Positions 4,741 to 5,858 of a stretch of DNA of 5,858 nucleotides are shown piece after piece. Within the stretch, counting starts at the first letter, position 1. Each line of letters starts with the position of its first letter. The translations under genes and the position numbers were made by a program. The notes under the pieces are model-generated. The model had not been told where the DNA came from and searched no databases. It saw nothing but the letters and a program-made list of their open reading frames with translations. This stretch comes from Paludibacteraceae bacterium (GTDB lineage: Bacteria > Bacteroidota > Bacteroidia > Bacteroidales > Paludibacteraceae). The DNA is taken from contig JAFPLG010000163.1 of assembly GCA_017402895.1 (NCBI GenBank), positions 1-5,858 on the forward strand, written 5' to 3'.

Positions 4741-5858
4741 ATGTTTAGTAATCAACCAAAGGGGCTTTTCGCTCTTGCACTCGCCAACACAGGCGAACGT
4801 TTCGGCTACTACACCATGTTAGCCGTCTTTGCGCTCTTCCTGCGCGCCAACTTCGGTCTTGCTCCCGGCACGGCTGGAATTATTTATTCGTCGTTCCTGG
4901 GACTCGTATACTTCCTGCCGCTGGTAGGTGGTATCCTGGCCGACAAGATCGGATACGGAAAGTGCGTAACGATTGGTATCATTATCATGTTTCTGGGCTA
5001 TCTGTTGCTTGCCATCCCGATGGGAGGTATCGACAACGGATCTATTGTGTTGCCGATGACGGCTATGTTTGCTGCCCTGTTGCTTATCAGCCTTGGAACA
5101 GGTTTGTTCAAAGGCAACCTGCAAGTAATGGTAGGTAACCTCTATGACGACCCAAAGTACGCTGACCGTCGCGACGCCGCTTTCTCGCTGTTCTACATGG
5201 CCATCAACATCGGTGCCATGTTCGCTCCGACAGCAGCCGTTAAGATAATGGCATGGGCACAAGAAGCACTCGGTTACTCGGTGAACGACAGTTACCACTT
5301 CGCCTTCATGGTGGCCTGCGCTTCGCTGGTATTCAGCATCGCCATTTACTACGCTTGCCGTCCTTGGTTCAAGCACGTTGAGCACACTGCTAAGCAGCAA
5401 GCTGCGTCCGGACAGAAGGTAGAAGAACTCACACCCGAGCAGACCAAGAAGCGTATCGTAGCTTTGTGTCTGGTCTTTACGGTGGTACTTTTCTTCTGGA
5501 TGGCCTTCCACCAGAACGGACTGACGCTGACCTATTTTGCAAACGAGTTTGTGACGCCCGTTGTGAACGGCGTGCAGACCATGGCTTTTGACATCATCAA
5601 CTTGGTGGCTGTGGCTATACTGGTATATGCATTGTTCGGCATCTTTGGTGAAAGCACTAACAAGGCCAAATCGATATGGGGCGGTATCGGTGCTGCCATG
5701 CTGGCCCTACTGGCATGGAAATACACCAACCACCCGGCTTCGCTGCCGATCTCTGCACCTATCTTCCAGCAGTTCAACCCATTCTACGTCGTAGCTCTCA
5801 CGCCGGTAAGCATGGCCATCTTCGGTGCACTGGCTAAGAAAGGAAAAGAGCCGAGCGC
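4741..5858 (+). CDS. POT/PTR2-family (peptide-type) MFS transporter, 3'-truncated by the window edge
   Basis: This inner-membrane transporter belongs to the proton-coupled oligopeptide family of the major facilitator superfamily, which typically imports di- and tripeptides. The visible 372 codons contain about ten hydrophobic segments; the frame is still open at the edge. Landmarks are NTGERFGYY (16-24) in TM1, matching the family ExxERFxYY motif; a GILADKIGYGK loop (64-74) as in the MFS TM2-TM3 signature; GTGLFKGNLQ (119-128) in TM4 with K124 at the conserved lysine; FYMAINIGAMFAP (151-163), the second PTR2 signature; a charged cytosolic linker (about 206-238) between the two six-helix bundles; and FFWMAFHQNGLTLTYF (251-266) in TM7. 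Three family residues differ: the first Glu of ExxER is N16, K-P-N is K-G-N, and the TM7 Glu of FEQ is H257. I recall similar variants among Bacteroidetes homologues, so substrate and proton coupling may differ from classical PepT. The start ATG at 4741 directly follows a heptad array. It is probably transcribed separately from ilvE, given the 114-bp gap. Confidence 0.92.
   Translation, partial: MFSNQPKGLFALALANTGERFGYYTMLAVFALFLRANFGLAPGTAGIIYSSFLGLVYFLPLVGGILADKIGYGKCVTIGIIIMFLGYLLLAIPMGGIDNGSIVLPMTAMFAALLLISLGTGLFKGNLQVMVGNLYDDPKYADRRDAAFSLFYMAINIGAMFAPTAAVKIMAWAQEALGYSVNDSYHFAFMVACASLVFSIAIYYACRPWFKHVEHTAKQQAASGQKVEELTPEQTKKRIVALCLVFTVVLFFWMAFHQNGLTLTYFANEFVTPVVNGVQTMAFDIINLVAVAILVYALFGIFGESTNKAKSIWGGIGAAMLALLAWKYTNHPASLPISAPIFQQFNPFYVVALTPVSMAIFGALAKKGKEPS

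Noticed and set aside
4819..5511. 230-residue open frame on the minus strand across the transporter
   Set aside because: It is antisense to the POT transporter. Its hydrophilic, His/Gln/Ser-rich composition is typical of the reverse complement of a membrane-protein gene.

Overview
The window looks like chromosomal DNA from a member of the Bacteroidales, most likely Prevotellaceae-like. The reasons are a TAnnTTTG-type promoter, start codons preceded by A/T-rich leaders with no Shine-Dalgarno sequence, a large LepB of the Bacteroidetes type, a WbqC-like gene beside lepB, and a POT transporter with Bacteroidetes-style motif variants. Assignment below order level is inference. All genes lie on the + strand.

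Layout. Positions 1-874 hold the 3' end of an unrecognised, AT-richer gene that begins before the window. It ends at a strong intrinsic terminator (908-947), which overlaps a promoter (925-956) for the next transcription unit. That unit runs dapB (lysine/diaminopimelate synthesis), lepB (signal peptidase I), a WbqC-like gene, and ilvE (branched-chain aminotransferase). The gaps are short: 20 bp, 29 bp, and a 14-bp overlap between the WbqC-like gene and ilvE, so co-transcription is plausible. A 114-bp intergenic stretch with an AT-rich palindrome follows. The last gene, a POT/PTR2-family (peptide-type) transporter, runs off the right edge. No stretch over 300 bases lacks a gene.

How the genes fit together. 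The cluster mixes amino-acid metabolism (DapB, IlvE, and perhaps peptide uptake) with envelope functions (DapB supplies diaminopimelate for peptidoglycan, LepB processes exported proteins, and WbqC-like proteins are linked to surface polysaccharide loci). All the recognised genes are ordinary housekeeping genes.

The most unusual signal is not a gene. It is a family of 7-bp-period tandem repeats. AT-rich TAAATTG-type heptads fill the spacers just before lepB (degenerate), the WbqC-like gene and the transporter, and contribute the lepB stop codon and the WbqC-like start codon. A different heptad, AACGACA, lies inside the WbqC-like gene and, in shorter form, inside ilvE, where both copies are read as TTNDK. 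Because 7 and 3 share no factor, the first heptad places a stop in every forward frame, while the second is stop-free and reads as the same cyclic heptapeptide in every forward frame. I see no CRISPR array, tRNA, rRNA, insertion sequence or defence system.
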